Positions 1 to 11,873 of a DNA stretch of 64,000 nucleotides are shown piece after piece. The DNA lies in the NCBI GenBank assembly GCA_920105805.1, contig CAKKTI010000001.1, forward strand, positions 62,001 through 126,000. Reading direction: 5' to 3'. The translations under genes were made by a program, and so were the position numbers. The DNA comes from Condylostoma magnum (lineage: Eukaryota; Ciliophora; Heterotrichea; Heterotrichida; Condylostomatidae). The notes under the pieces were generated by a model. The model searched no databases. It was not told the origin of the DNA and saw only the letters and a list, made by a program, of their open reading frames with translations. The stretch's first letter is position 1, and each line of letters starts with the position of its first letter.

Positions 1-2
1 CT

Positions 3-905
3 TATCGTTCGCAAAATGAAAATGCAGCTCATATGTGTGGACATGATTCCCATATGTCAATGCTACTTTCCGCTGCTCATTATCTACTCTAAAAGTTGGA
101 CAAAATTCCTTCAAATAGGAAAATTCGCTTACTTTTCCAGCCGGCTGAGGAGATTGGAGAAGGAGCTAAGAAAATGGTAGAAGATAATTGCTTAGAGGAT
201 GTAGACGAGGTGTATGGTATTCATGTAATTCCTAATTTTGAGCTAGGACACTTAGTTTGCCCTGATTAAGGTATTATGGCTTCTTGTGACGTTTTAAAAA
301 TAACAGTATCAGGACAGGGGGGACACGGAGCTCTTCCTCATTTGAATAACGATGTTATACTGGCTGCTTCATGTATTGTACAAGCGTTGACTGTAATACC
401 TGCAAGAGATGTTAATACCTAAGATCCAGTAGTTCTTACAATTTGCTAGTTTAACTCCGGAAGTACTCACAATGTAATGCCTGATAAAGCTGTGTTGAGA
501 GGCACTTTGAGAACACTTAATGAAAAAGTTAGATAGTAGGTGCTTTAGAGAGTGTAAGAGGCTGTTGAGAGAGTCGCAGTTTCTTATAATTGTAAAGGGG
601 AGCTAGAGGTTGAGCAGGGAATCTCTGCAACTGTGAATCACCCTGAGAATGCTGCTAAAGTGAGAAGGGCTGGGCAGAGGGTTTTAGGGGAATAGGCTGT
701 TTCAAGTTCTGGCGGATATATGGCATCTGAAGATTTCTGCTACTTTTTGTAAAATAGGCCCGGAGCATTCTTCTTTCTAGGAAATGGAATGAATTATGGA
801 ATGCTACATTGTCCTTCTTACAATGTTAATGATGAATTAATTGAAATTGGAACGAAGACTTGGGTTGGGCTGGTTGAGGATCTGTTGGAAGTTAATTTAG
901 ATTAG
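3..905 (+). CDS. M20 family amidohydrolase (IAA-amino acid/hippurate hydrolase-like), 5' truncated
   Basis: Zinc-dependent amidohydrolase of peptidase family M20 (subfamily D), which cleaves N-acyl or aminoacyl amides. The window cuts off the N-terminus; about 300 residues remain of the usual 390-440. Visible in order are the metal-binding HMCGHDSH, the catalytic QPAEEIGEGA, GIHV, the dimerisation-domain GGHGALPH, SEDF with a downstream FFFLG, and a late LHCPSYNVND. TAA and TAG are read as Gln, for example in CPDQGIM. The frame ends at TAG followed at once by TAA, and the neighbouring frames lose the family pattern here. The exact substrate cannot be told from sequence. Confidence 0.85.
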
Positions 906-968
906 TAATTATAGAATGGTTTTGTAGTATTTGATTATATAATTTCTACATTTCATAATCTGAAAAAT

Positions 969-2081
969 ATGATTTTTAGTAAAAGACTGTAATAACTAAA
1001 ATAGAAATACAGATCTCTATCACCATCATAACGATAATACAGCTTTCATGGTAATCTTGGTAAAAGGATAAGATTATTTTAAAATACAGAGGATTAGAAA
1101 ACAGAGAATAAAAGCAATTTAAGTTAAGAGAAATCTTAGGACATTTAAACTCCTAAATATATCAGAAGACATAGATCATAGATTAGATTTAGACCAATAA
1201 CCCCAACATCTACAAAAGCAAATAAATTGATAAATTAAGTTGTTAAGATTTAAATTAACAGGCTAAAAAGGTAAAAGTTTCCTGAATTATCTCAGTTAAT
1301 ATCGAATATATTTGAGCATTTGAACTAGAAATAAGTAACTGTAAATGAAATGAGCTTATTTTTGAAAAGAGTTGGAATTAGTAATAACATATACCTTATA
1401 ACGAATATTCTCTGCTATATATTCAATTGTGATAATGATAGTAATATAGATGAGAATAAAATGAGATTTGTTATCTTATAATCATAATGAATAAAAATAG
1501 CCAATAGATTTTACAACCTTATCAATAAAATAATAGCAAGAAAAACTATATTTGAGAATATAGTGTATATAGAAGATTTTATTAGAGTTATCAATAAATG
1601 ATGATAAGATATGACAAGAGATAAGGTGAAATTTATAACAGAAAAATAAATGATTTAGTTGTTATAAACTGATAATTTTATGTAATCAGATTTATTGTTG
1701 AAATTTTTTTAAAAGGGAAATAATTTATTTGGAAAAATTGATTACTGAAAGTATAGAAACAGCTTTTCTTTGATTATATTTATTTCGATGCTGGTGTAAT
1801 TAAAGAATATGTTTAGTTAAATGGAAAAATAACATAAAGAAATTTCTCCGTCGTTATAGCTTGGAATTATTTAAAGGAGGCGACAATTAAGTTACTTAAC
1901 AACCAATAGATTCCACTTTAATAATTAATAATTCAGTAATTAGTTTTAATATATCAAATGCGCCTTAGTGTGGATTCTAGATAACTCATAAAAGATATTG
2001 GAACTTTATAGTTTCTAAGACGCTTTATATTTTGATGCTGAAAAGATGTATTTCTTATGCAAATATATTTCCCTTTCATAA
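969..2081 (+). CDS. Unrecognised basic, hydrophilic protein; 3' end uncertain
   Basis: I do not recognise this gene. From the ATG at 969 the frame reads as a protein rich in Gln, Lys, Arg and Ser (RRHRSQIRFRPITPTSTKA near residue 60-80), followed by helical stretches rich in Ile, Leu, Phe and Asn. The other forward frames look less protein-like between 1020 and 1950. The end is a guess: TAA at 2079 is one of several candidates. The same frame runs without a forced break into the RRP5-like gene starting at 2220, so one longer protein cannot be excluded. No S1 RNA-binding domain is visible. Confidence 0.4.
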
Positions 2082-2219
2082 TTTTATTTTAGTTTCTAAT
2101 CCTATAACAAGTAAAACACTCTTTAAATTTAGGAAACACCTTTTGTCCATACTTTGCTATTTATTATCTAGCATCAATTTACCTAAAACTATTGCCAAGT
2201 TATCTAAAATCCATTTATA

Positions 2220-3062
2220 ATGAAAAACCTTCTTAAGTCAGAGAAGTAAATTCGTAAAAAGGAGCTAAATTCTCTTCTAACTCCTAAATCAGTATAAGGA
2301 TTTGAAAAGTCTTTGCTAACTTCTCCGCAATCATCGTATCTCTGACTTAGATTTGTAAGTTTTGTTTACGATAATCAGGGCATAGAAAGCGCAAGGAAAA
2401 TATTTGAAAGAGCTTTAAACCGCATATAAATAAACGAGGAAAAAGAGAAATTGAATGTGTATTTAGGCTACTTAAACTTCGAGTATAAATTTGGCTAAAA
2501 GTAAGCATTTGACGATGTCCTTACTCAAGCCTTATAACATAACAATCAAGAACTAATATACAAGCATGTCTATAAGCTTTACATTAACAATTAAGAGAAT
2601 GAAGAAGCCTAAGAGATAGTATTCCAACTAGTTAAAAAGGTTAAAACAGTGGAAAACTGAAGCCTTCTAATCGAGCATTTCCTAAAAGTAAACAAAAACC
2701 CATAAGAAGCCGAGGATTATTTCCACAGAGGGTTATAAAGCACAAAGGAATCAATTCAACTTAAGAAAAACTATGCAATACTAACTTACAAGTACGAGAG
2801 CCATGAAAAGGCCAGAACTTTATTTGAAAGGTTAATCAGTGAGAAGCCTAAACAAACTGATATTTTTTACGCATATTTAAAACTAGAAAGCCAATACGGA
2901 GAAATTGAATCAACTAGAGATCTGTTTGAAAGAGCAATTAGTTTAAAGCAAAGCAGAAGAAACCTGGGCAAAATTCTACAACTTTGGTATAAATTCGAGC
3001 TAGAAAAAGGAGGGCAACACAAATCAGTCAAGAAAAGGATTAATAATTTGCAAAATGGATGA
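2220..3062 (+). CDS. RRP5: RRP5/PDCD11 C-terminal HAT-repeat protein (rRNA processing)
   Basis: RRP5 binds pre-rRNA in the early small-subunit processome and is also needed for 5.8S processing. The 280 residues here match its C-terminal HAT/TPR region: SLLTSPQSSYLWLRF, ARKIFERALNRI, EKLNVYLGYLNFEY, KARTLFERLISEKPKQTDIFYAYL and STRDLFERAI. RRP5 of other eukaryotes is about 1,700-1,900 residues with many S1 domains upstream, but here a Met lies just before the HAT region and no S1 domain is visible upstream. The frame ends at TGA, 8 bases inside the start of the next gene. A second TGA follows two codons later. Confidence 0.78.
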
Positions 3063-3993
3063 AAATGATCTAATCTAACAATTTTTAGACAACTAGCAAT
3101 TAAGTGGGCACTCACTAGGATATTCTGCTATACAGATATTAGCAAACATAGTTTAAAACAGCAGCTAAACCACAATGATTGGTATAAAAAAGGAATTGGA
3201 TCAAGCATCAAAGATTTTAGAAAATTACATAAAAACCTAAATCACCATAACTGGTAAAACATCATTATCAGTAAAGGCAGCCTGCGACATATTCAAGCAT
3301 CACATCCATAAAACATTAAGTGATGGCAGTTTTGAAAACATTAATGAAATAAGACAAACTATAATTGAGTAAAGTCTAGATCTAGCGTTAGCCAGAGAAA
3401 GTAGCTTAATAAAACTATCAGATGCTGCTTTAAACTGCTTCAGAGACAATTTAACTATCCTTGTTTATGGTTACTCAACTGTTATTCTAGATACACTGTC
3501 GTAAGTAGCTAAAAAGTACAGGATTTCGGTAATAACTACTGAGTGTAGGCCCTTTAATGAAGGATATCAAATGGCTAGTGATATTTCTAAATTAGGGTTG
3601 CACTGTAGAATAATAACTGATAACGCTGTAGTTGCTGTGTTAGAAAAAGTTGATTTTATAGTTGTAGGGGCTGAGGCTATTGTAGAGAACGGAGGGATTA
3701 TAAATAGAATTGGAACACATAATTTAGCTATAATGGCAAAGGCATTTAATATTCCGTTTTATGTTTTTGCTGAAAGCTTAAAGTTTTTAAGATTTTTCCC
3801 TCTTAGTCAAAGAGATGTACCTGAGTATACTTAAGGTGAGCTAAGTATGCTGAAAGAAACACCGGAGGATGTAGATAGGCAGATTCCTTATTGTGATTTA
3901 ACCCCACCTAACTTAATTACCTTTCTTTTTACAGATTTAGGGATTTTACCGCCTGGGGCAGTTTCTGATGAACTGATTCAACTTTATACTTAG
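3055..3993 (+). CDS. EIF2B1: Translation initiation factor eIF2B subunit alpha
   Basis: Regulatory alpha subunit of eIF2B, the GDP-GTP exchange factor for eIF2; it senses phosphorylated eIF2-alpha. The 312 residues match the family's roughly 305: an N-terminal helical start (MDENDLIQQFLDNQ), VYGYSTVILDTL, VITTECRPFNEG, the signature VGAEAIVENGGIINRIGTHNLA, PFYVFAESLKFLRFFP, and the ending LLFTDLG..P.AVSDELI.LY. The stop TAG falls exactly where the family ends (human ends LIKLYL). The start is chosen from homology of the first 20 residues and overlaps the RRP5 stop. A PERK-like eIF2-alpha kinase lies 31 kb away. Confidence 0.93.
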
Positions 3994-4097
3994 TTAAAAT
4001 GCTTAGAAATTGTTATATTTGTTTTAAGTAGATATGTATGTTGTGTTGGTAAGTAAAATTGATGTTTTAAGTACTATAAATAATTAGAAATAATTAA

Positions 4098-6674
4098 CTA
4101 ACTTCTAATGCATGGGCAAATCGGAACAATATCACTTCTATTATTCAAGCAGTCAATGTACTTATTTTCAGTAAAGTTTAAGACAATTCCAGTCTCAGTA
4201 TAAATCATTCCTAAGGGTCCAATAGAATTAGTAGTATCCCAATTTTAATTAATCCTTAAATTACCTTTAAGCATCTGATATAAAGTTGAAGGCTCATTAA
4301 ATAGTTCTAATCCCCATTAAACGCATTATTAATCCGTTTCTTAGCATACTTCACTACAATTTTAACCCATTTTTCCAAATATTATCGCAAATTTTTGCAT
4401 TAAACTTTAATAGGCCTTTTTAAGTCTATCAGAATCTGATTTTACATATTCCACTTAGGAATAGCAAATACAATGTGAGGCCGGGACTCCTTGACTCTTA
4501 GCCAATTCCTCACATAATCCTGCGTACTTATCAATTCTAAGAGTCTGCTCAACCTATACATATATTTTTACCTGAGTAACTTCATCTAAACGTATCTATT
4601 TATTAAACATAAAACTATCATAGGGATTCAAAGCTGAGTTATCAAGTTTAACCTTCTAAAACCTTTCTTCTTGGGAAACATTAACAGATACATCAAATTA
4701 TGCGTCTTCGTTGATTTATATTCTAAACCGTAAACTTCTATCAGGAAGATTCTGTGAGTTAAAAGCATGTTCTTATATTCATAACAAATCACTAAAGCTT
4801 ACCTATTTACAAATGTCTAATCCATCGGCTTCTTTTATAATACTGTTTATTTAAGTTATTGATAAATCTATTGCTATCTATACATATTTTTACTGCATAG
4901 CTTCTTATTTATCTAAGTACGAATAACTATTACAGCAACAGTGCTACTATTAAATCCCAACATCCTAGCATTAGCGATCGTTTGGTATTTTCTCTAGCAA
5001 TAAACTAACTGCATTATACTTTTATGTTTAACTTTTTAAATCCTAATATAGCTTCGAGTCTTTATTCAACTTTCCATAAGGAGTAATTGCCAGATGCTTG
5101 AGTGTCAGGTTTCAGTCATACCGAGAAATAAGTCTTTTTTAATTATGCTTTAAAATTTCATCTGTGTTTTATCCTTGTCTGGCTATAAAATGTTTGCTTG
5201 TTATCATAAAATGAGCTGGAAGTTAATTCTCTAAATAAGCCTCGTCTAGGTCTTCCCATTAATCAGAGAATCTGCCATGATCGGAGGCTATGATAATAAC
5301 AAAATTATCGTCATTCAATTTGCCGTCCAATAGTTAACTAAGCAGATTCTTAAAATCCTCATCTGCTGTTTTTATGACAGTTCCTGTACTTTCATGAGCC
5401 GGTGAAACGTGAATATAAGCGAATTTATTGATGTTATCATACATCTAATCGTACTGTCTTAAGTAATCAAACATGTACCAATGGGAATTTTAGTCTCCAA
5501 AGCATTGTTGTTACTCTGAGAAATCCTTGAAGTTGAATACCTTCTATGCTCCGTGTCAGAAGTTAGAAGCGATGTGGTCTGTTTGAATGACTCTGCCAGT
5601 GTATGTAGAAAGGAAATCTTTTGCAGTGTCGAATCCAAATAGAGTCATGTACCCGTAGTTCTCGTAAAATTTCCATATTGATTTGTTTTAAGCTTCCAGG
5701 TATTTAGTTGGATTAGCAATTCTGAAATCTTATTTTTTTACTAATTCTTTCTGAAATTTAAGACTGTGGCCGTATAGCAGTGGTATCATGTTTGGGGCAG
5801 TGTTATGGCCATTTGTATTGCTGATTATGAAGTCATAAATGGTAAAATTTTAGTACTTTCCAAACATAAATTCTTAATTTAAGAATTTGGTAGTTTATTT
5901 AAGATTTCTATAAAAATGCTATCTAGACAATGAATCAAAAACTATTAAATACATACTAAAGGGCTTGTATTATGAGGAAGATTAACTTTCTGTGATCATT
6001 TACTTTGTAATATTTAAAGCCCTATTTACACTTTTATGATTCTTTTATAGTCTATAAGCTGCGGATTTATGCTTAAAGTTGCATCTCCCGTACACGTATT
6101 CTATGTCCTGTATAATTATTGGATTTCAGTAGTCAATCCATTCTGTTAATTTAGCGGGAACATCTCCAAACCGCTCTTAAATTGTCTTTTATCCTAAAAT
6201 ATACTGAGGATTCATAATACAATCCATTGTAAGTGTCTTATTCTGTATATAAATAAATTATTTCTCCTTATCACTGCAAAGAGTAGGCACATAATTCATA
6301 TTATAGTACTTTTCTTCGTTATATCAACTTAATCCTAACTTTTTTGGAATACATTTGACTGTATCATTATTAAAATTAGGTAGCCTTTCTAATGGAGCAG
6401 TTATTATTTAGTTTTGAGAGAAATTGCTATGCCTTTCTAATTGATAAAGCAAAGTTGGGTAAAGGCTTAAGTTTCTAGGATTATCGTAATAGGACAAAAT
6501 ATAATTGGTTTATATTTCTCTATTCAAATGATGGAAGGATGGGTCTGATTACAATAATTAAAAGTGAAATAAAGTTAGACAAAGGATGCAAAAGTAGAAG
6601 ATAATTGCTACAACTTAACCAATTGTATAAAATTGATGATATTTTCGAGGGTTAAACTCCCATAGCCAGTCCAT
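4098..6674 (-). CDS. DUF229/sulfatase-like membrane protein
   Basis: 858 residues. An N-terminal membrane segment (VVAIIFYFCILCLTLFHF, about residues 20-40) is followed by a luminal alkaline-phosphatase-fold domain of the DUF229 sulfatase-like family. Matching segments are YLIVFDSLSRQHFYR, NTNGHNTAPNMIPLLYG, GRVIQTDHIASNFWHGAW, FAYIHVSPAHESTG and FVIIIASDHGRFSDQW. The C-terminal third is Cys-containing and not recognised (ends ICPCIRS). DUF229 proteins are common in nematodes and ciliates, and their substrate is unknown. The stop TAG was chosen because useful protein sequence ends there. Several Trp are encoded by TGA. Confidence 0.8.
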
Positions 6675-7376
6675 TTTCTTATATTTATATAGCTATTGAT
6701 TATGATTAGTTTAAGTATTTTATTTACGATAATAACTCTTTAGAAGAAATGTTTATTTTTGTAGAATTACCTTTATAATGACATTTATAAATATTTAGCA
6801 TTTATTGTTCAAACTTGATAAAATTGGTTGAATTTATCAATCCAACTTAGATTGAATAGTACCTTTCATAATATTTCAAGTCTTTTTGTTTTGGGGGTTG
6901 GTTTAAGAATGAATTTATGTAAAAAATGAAATATATCAAGTTAAGAATTGTTACTCTATAAAACCTAAAGATGGTTTACAACTAAGGTATTTTTACCATA
7001 GAAAATTAGATAAAAGGGTTAAATTAATTATATGTTTAAAGAGTGAAATAATATTAGATTGCATCTATTAGTTAGACTATTTATCGACAATATAAGAATT
7101 CATGATTACAGTTGCAGAAATCTAGGTTAAATGTAGTGTAATAAAAACTCTTCTCTATAACATATAAAATGACCTAGTAATAATTATTAATATTCTGCTT
7201 TGTAAATACTGTATATAAGGAGCAATCTAGCATATTTTGACAAAAAGGTAAAAACTATTCTAATTATATATCTAATACTGCATAAAATTGCCTTATGCCT
7301 TATTCCTAGTACCAAAAACATAAGCAATTCCATATATCATAAAACAACACAAAATACCACTTTAATATAAAAATAA
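6675..7376. other. Unassigned AT-rich intergenic region (about 700 bp)
   Basis: This region separates two divergent genes (the sulfatase-like gene and eL35) and must hold both promoters. It is strongly AT-rich with homopolymer runs and short near-palindromes. I see no recognisable protein motif, RNA gene or repeat in it. Confidence 0.5.
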
Positions 7377-7748
7377 ATGGTAAAGGCCAAGGCATACGAA
7401 CTCCGCAAACAAACTGATAATGATCTGCTCAAAAACCTAGAAAATTATAAAAGCGAATTGGCTTAAAGCAGAGTTGCAAAGGTATCAGGAGGTGGAGCAG
7501 CTAAATTGCATAAAATACGTGTCTTCAGAAAGAATATAGCCAGAGTAATGACAATTTTGCACGAGAGGAAGCGATAAGCAGTGAAGGAACAATACGCGGA
7601 CAGTAAATACAAACCTCTTGACCTAAGACCTAGGCTTACCAGAAAACTTAGAAGAGCTTTGAGCAAAGAAGATAGAAATAGACTGACTAGTAGAGTCCAA
7701 AAGGCCAAGATGAATTTCCCTCAAAGGTCGTTCTCAGTAGTAAATTAG
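7377..7748 (+). CDS. RPL35: 60S ribosomal protein eL35 (uL29)
   Basis: Large-subunit protein at the peptide exit tunnel. At 123 residues it has the same length as the human protein, with [47 protein letters not shown] and [18 protein letters not shown]. Internal TAA is read as Gln (SELAQSRVAKV). The gene then ends at TAG after SFSVVN, exactly at the family length. If TAG and TAA were always Gln, 16 extra residues would be added before the first TGA. The gene is therefore one of the cleanest local proofs that TAG also terminates. Confidence 0.96.
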
Positions 7749-7947
7749 TTTATTAGACAATTTTAGAAGGTATTTTTGTATTGTAAACTTTGTTGAAATA
7801 ATCTGCTATATAAGGGAATGTGGATTTTATTAATAAGTCACAGTCTCTTTTAACTTTATCCATCAATTTGAAATATCAAACAACCGTATATTAACAAGAC
7901 TCAACTTTTACAGTTTTATTAGATTCCATTTAATTTCCCAAACTAGT

Positions 7948-9369
7948 ATGTGCAACTGCTGTAAGAAAGATAATAAGGTAGTTGACTCCAAAAAGGTCAA
8001 ACCTAGAAACTGAGAAAGAAGAAATAAGTTTAGATGCATTTTCTGCGTAGGTGCTTACTGCAGAGCAGAGAACTGACTTACTCATCCAAACCCAGCAATA
8101 CAAGGCCTTCACTCGGACTGGATTTCAGAAAATATCCTAGCAATGCAGCGACCCAGTTCTAAAATGATGTAGCGGCATAACATAATTGGTCAATTCTAAG
8201 AAAAAGAGATAAAAGGTGTAATAAATCTGTAACTTCCTGGAGAACATCCTTACTGTGGGTTTGGGCTATGAAAATCCAGCGGATTTTCATATCTACCAGA
8301 AGAGCTGAATGAGTACAACATATCCTTTTATAATCATGGATGGCCTGATATGCATGTTCCTAAGATCAATTAGATGGTAAATGTAGTACATGTTATGAAT
8401 ATCCCGATTTCTCAGGGGTATAAAGTTGCTGTACATTGCCATGCTGGATTTGGAAGGACTGGAATCGCTATTGCATGCTGATTTATTCTAATGGGAGGTA
8501 TGAATTACTCTTAGGCCATTGATCATGTTAGGTCCAAAAGAAGAAAGTGTATTCAGACTAAGAAACAAGCAGCATTTGTAAAGAAGTTTGGAATTTATGT
8601 GGAAGGGTTAAAGAAAGTCTTCCCACCGGAATAACAACTTTTATAGGTGTTTTTAGATCAACAATCCATATTGTATCATGGAAATGAGTTTAAGACAATA
8701 TAGTATATTCCTAAGCTAGTTAAAATAGTCTGTGACTCTGTAAAGCAAGGGCTATAAAATGAAAGTTTCCTCCCAGACCATATAATAAATGCAGCAATTG
8801 ATACACAAAACAATTTATTCCAGTAATCTGATTATTTAATATCAATACAAAATATTTAAAATCCTTACGCTTCAATTGATGACACAGCCATTATGCATTA
8901 GTCGAATAGAGCATTTGACTAGATACTACAAGACAAAATGAATAAGTATAAGCGAGAAATTAATAATAAGGAATGAATCGGGTTTGAGTAGGAGCCAGAT
9001 ATACGAATAAAAGTGCAATTGATGCTATTCTGATTTAATAACTGTGTATTAGGTGGATTGTTTGATAGTATTGACACCGTAAAATACATGAGAGAAAATT
9101 GCCTCAATAGAGATTTTTAGTACCGTCATTATATGCGTTAGGATCTAAAGTAACCCTAATATCACATCATTAAGTACATCGTCGAAAGTATTCTAGTATT
9201 TTGTAAAAGCTCTGCTAATTTTGACCTCCTTATAGCAAGAATTGTAGCTTCTTTATCTGGAACATATGAAACAAATTAAAATATCACAGCATACGAGCAA
9301 AATTTTTCATTAATAGAGCAAGAACTGTTCGAACTACTCAAAACTTGGGCTGAGAGTATTAATAATTAG
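7948..9369 (+). CDS. PTPDC1: PTPDC1-like dual-specificity protein phosphatase
   Basis: 473 residues. A Cys-rich N-terminus (MCNCCKKDN) precedes a dual-specificity phosphatase domain. The P-loop is HCHAGFGRTG (about residues 165-175; catalytic Cys and Arg present), the general-acid region is YNHGWPDMHVP, and VRSKRRKCIQTKKQ follows. This order matches PTPDC1, a centrosome/cilium-linked phosphatase. The long C-terminal part is helical and typical of the subfamily. TGA encodes Trp in IACWFIL and elsewhere. The gene stops at TAG-TAA and the next ATG on the same strand is 7 bases beyond the TAG, leaving almost no spacer. Confidence 0.85.
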
Positions 9370-9376
9370 TAAAAAA

Positions 9377-10192
9377 ATGAAAAGTAAAGAAACTCTACAA
9401 GAGTTAGAAAAGCTTGATTCCAACTTATTCTAACTTGAAAAAGCGTTAAAAACGTAAAGAAGGAGGAAACACGTTGTATCACCCAGAACAAAATTCTTAT
9501 CATAGCCTAAGATATATAATACCTAACTTGATGACAATGATATTCCAGCTCCTTGGAGTTATGAAATTGATTTTGGTGTAGGGAAGCAATCACCTTTATC
9601 ACATCAGTCCTAATCCCCTAGATCCTCTATACCACGGTCAACTTTTTAATATAAGGTAGAAATGAATTAATAAATCTATAGTCCTAAATATGAAGCTTGT
9701 CTTCCTAACAATAAACTTAGTAAGATATCTTCTTCAAAATTCATCAGATTAGAAAACTTTAGAAAGGAGTAAAGCCCTGGGCCTAATAGCTCACATTAAA
9801 TTTTTAAACCTTTAGGCTATCATTAATTCTCTGGATGTCCTAGACACTCAGATTGACTTGAAAATAATTCATTGGATCCAGGATCATATAACGTCTCTCC
9901 AATTAAAAAGTAGTAAATTTCATTCCCTAAAAGTGAAAAAGATAAGTCTTATTTTCCGGGATCAGAACGAGAGCTCTTGTTAAAGAATAGCCCAGGACAT
10001 GTATACAACCCTAAACATTAAGACATATCCAAATCTACGCATTTTCTCAGAAAAGGACACCAGGGTTTAGAAAACAAGCATTAAAGTTCTAATTTAACCA
10101 AATACAGTCCAAATCCTGTGAAATCTTAAAAAAATCAGTTCACTATGCCAAGGTCGAAGAGAACGATAAACGTGAAATCATGGAGAAGTTAG
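9377..10192 (+). CDS. PG-rich repeat (SHIPPO/STPG-like) microtubule-associated protein
   Basis: 271 residues, basic and rich in Ser and Pro. Degenerate sperm-tail PG-rich repeats are visible (EQSPGPNSSH, LDPGSYNVSP, NSPGHVYNP, SPKYEAC). Proteins of this type are usually microtubule inner or surface proteins of cilia. The N-terminus forms a short coiled coil (LQELEKLDSNLFQLEKAL). The gene begins 7 bases after the PTPDC1 stop and ends with TAG one base before the stop of the convergent TPR gene. The function is inferred from repeats only. Confidence 0.62.
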
Positions 10193-10193
10193 C

Positions 10194-11057
10194 TTAAAAG
10201 TTTACACTAACTAATTTGTCTATGAAGGATTTAATCCTATAAGCTTACTCATTGTCTCCTTATTACTACAATTACTCTGCTAATTGTAGGTAAGGCTCAT
10301 GAAATCTTGGATCTTCTATCAAAACCTGGGAATAGTCTTACCCAGCGAACTCAATCATTCCTAACTTCTCATAACTTTCAGCTCTATGAACTAAGATCAC
10401 AGCTTTTTCGTTATTTGACTGTGCAAGTTTTAAAGCTTAAGTAAAATAAATTGCACTTTCACTGTAGTCATCGATATTATAATAACAGCGGCCTAGTTAG
10501 TAAAACCCATCAGAAGTTTCAATGCTTTGTAGAAATTAAGTTAATAGAGGAATGGCTCTAGCATAGTTTTCGTAGCTAGAGTAAATAAGCCCTAAGGAAT
10601 AATACACGAAGGGAGTATGAAGATTCATTGAAAGGCAGTTTAGAAAATGTTCCTCTGCTATTTCAAAATCTGATAAAAACCTTCTTGATTCCCCTGCTAA
10701 GTAAAAAATATCTGCATGGTTAAAGGAAGCATCTACTTTAGACTCAAGGAAAATTGCAGCTTGTTGATATTTTTGCTATTGAATCAGTCTTTTTCCTTTG
10801 AGTATGATTGCTTGAACATTCTCCTAGGGAAGTAAAGGCTTTTGGAAGTTTTTTTTGCAATGTTTGTGGTATGTTCTGCCTCCTATTTTTGTATGATTTG
10901 ATTGTAATCGTAGACCTAGTTTCACAGCACGAATTGGGAGTTGGTTTGTGTTTTAAAGCTGTTAAAAGGAAAATCCGGTTTTATAACGGTCGAAACTGAT
11001 TGAAAGTTACTTTGGGGTATCCTATTCAACGTAGATGTCTAAGTCAGAGTTTTGCAT
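10194..11057 (-). CDS. TPR-repeat protein
   Basis: 287 residues. After an unrecognised N-terminus of about 100 residues come at least four tetratricopeptide-type helical pairs (GKRLIQQQKYQQAAIFLESK, SDFEIAEEHFLNCLSM, YYSLGLIYSSYENYARAIPLL, LGRCYYNIDDYSESAIYF, ESYEKLGMIEFAGQDY). TPR proteins are protein-binding scaffolds and no subfamily can be named. The stop TAA lies one base from the stop of the convergent gene, so the two transcripts must overlap at their 3' ends or end inside each other's coding region. Confidence 0.8.
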
Positions 11058-11873
11058 TTATTGATTAAATTTCAAAGTTTTTAAATTACTTTGAAGTTTG
11101 TTATATATTAATGTATATTGACAGGATTTATAGGCTAACTTAAATTTAGTTGTATATTAGTTTATTTGTGCTAGAATAATTGAGAAGCATGATTTACTTA
11201 TTGGCTAGGGGAACCTATGTTAATTTCATTACAATGTAGATAAAATACAGATAATAGAATTATGTATATACACTCTTAAAGTTGATTTCTCTCCATAATA
11301 TATCTTTCAGTTATTTTTTAATTAGCTATCTCCTAGACTTTATAATAATTCCTTCAATTACATGAGGAGCAATATAGCTTTAATCAGCTGGAAAAGCTAT
11401 AAGATTGATTATTTCATCTGGTAATTTACTATTGCTTTATCCTTATAAAAATGACCTTTCTATTAAACTTGATATAAATAATTAAATTATATCAATTCAG
11501 GTTAGCTTGCTGCTGAAAACTCTGCTTATACTTATTTAATTCATTTTAAATATAATTTAATCTATTATTTATTCAGTATTTGTGACTTTTTATTATAATC
11601 AATATAAAAGTTGATTATTCTGCTTGACCAGATTAAATTTTATTAATATCATGGTAAGCTCTGTTGATTTAAATAATCAGATATTGAATAAACTGTACTA
11701 AGATTTATGGTTGGTATATAAATGCATAATTTGAGCTTTAAAATTTTCCCTATATGCTTCAGTTTATGAAGCGGTTGCTCAACTATACAAATAATTTTAG
11801 TTAATGTTACTTATTTTAATTACAATACAAAACATTATTAACAAATTCTAACACAAAACTCTTAAATCTATTT
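11058..11873. other. Unassigned AT-rich region (about 820 bp)
   Basis: This lies between the starts of the TPR gene and the 3' end of uL15m. Several frames on the minus strand look vaguely protein-like, but no motif is recognisable and no single frame stays convincing. In this genetic code an open frame is not evidence of a gene, so I call none. Confidence 0.4.

Noticed and set aside
11058-11873. Possible minus-strand gene
   Set aside because: Several frames look protein-like in patches but none is continuous or has a motif. With no functional stop codons this is expected by chance in AT-rich DNA.
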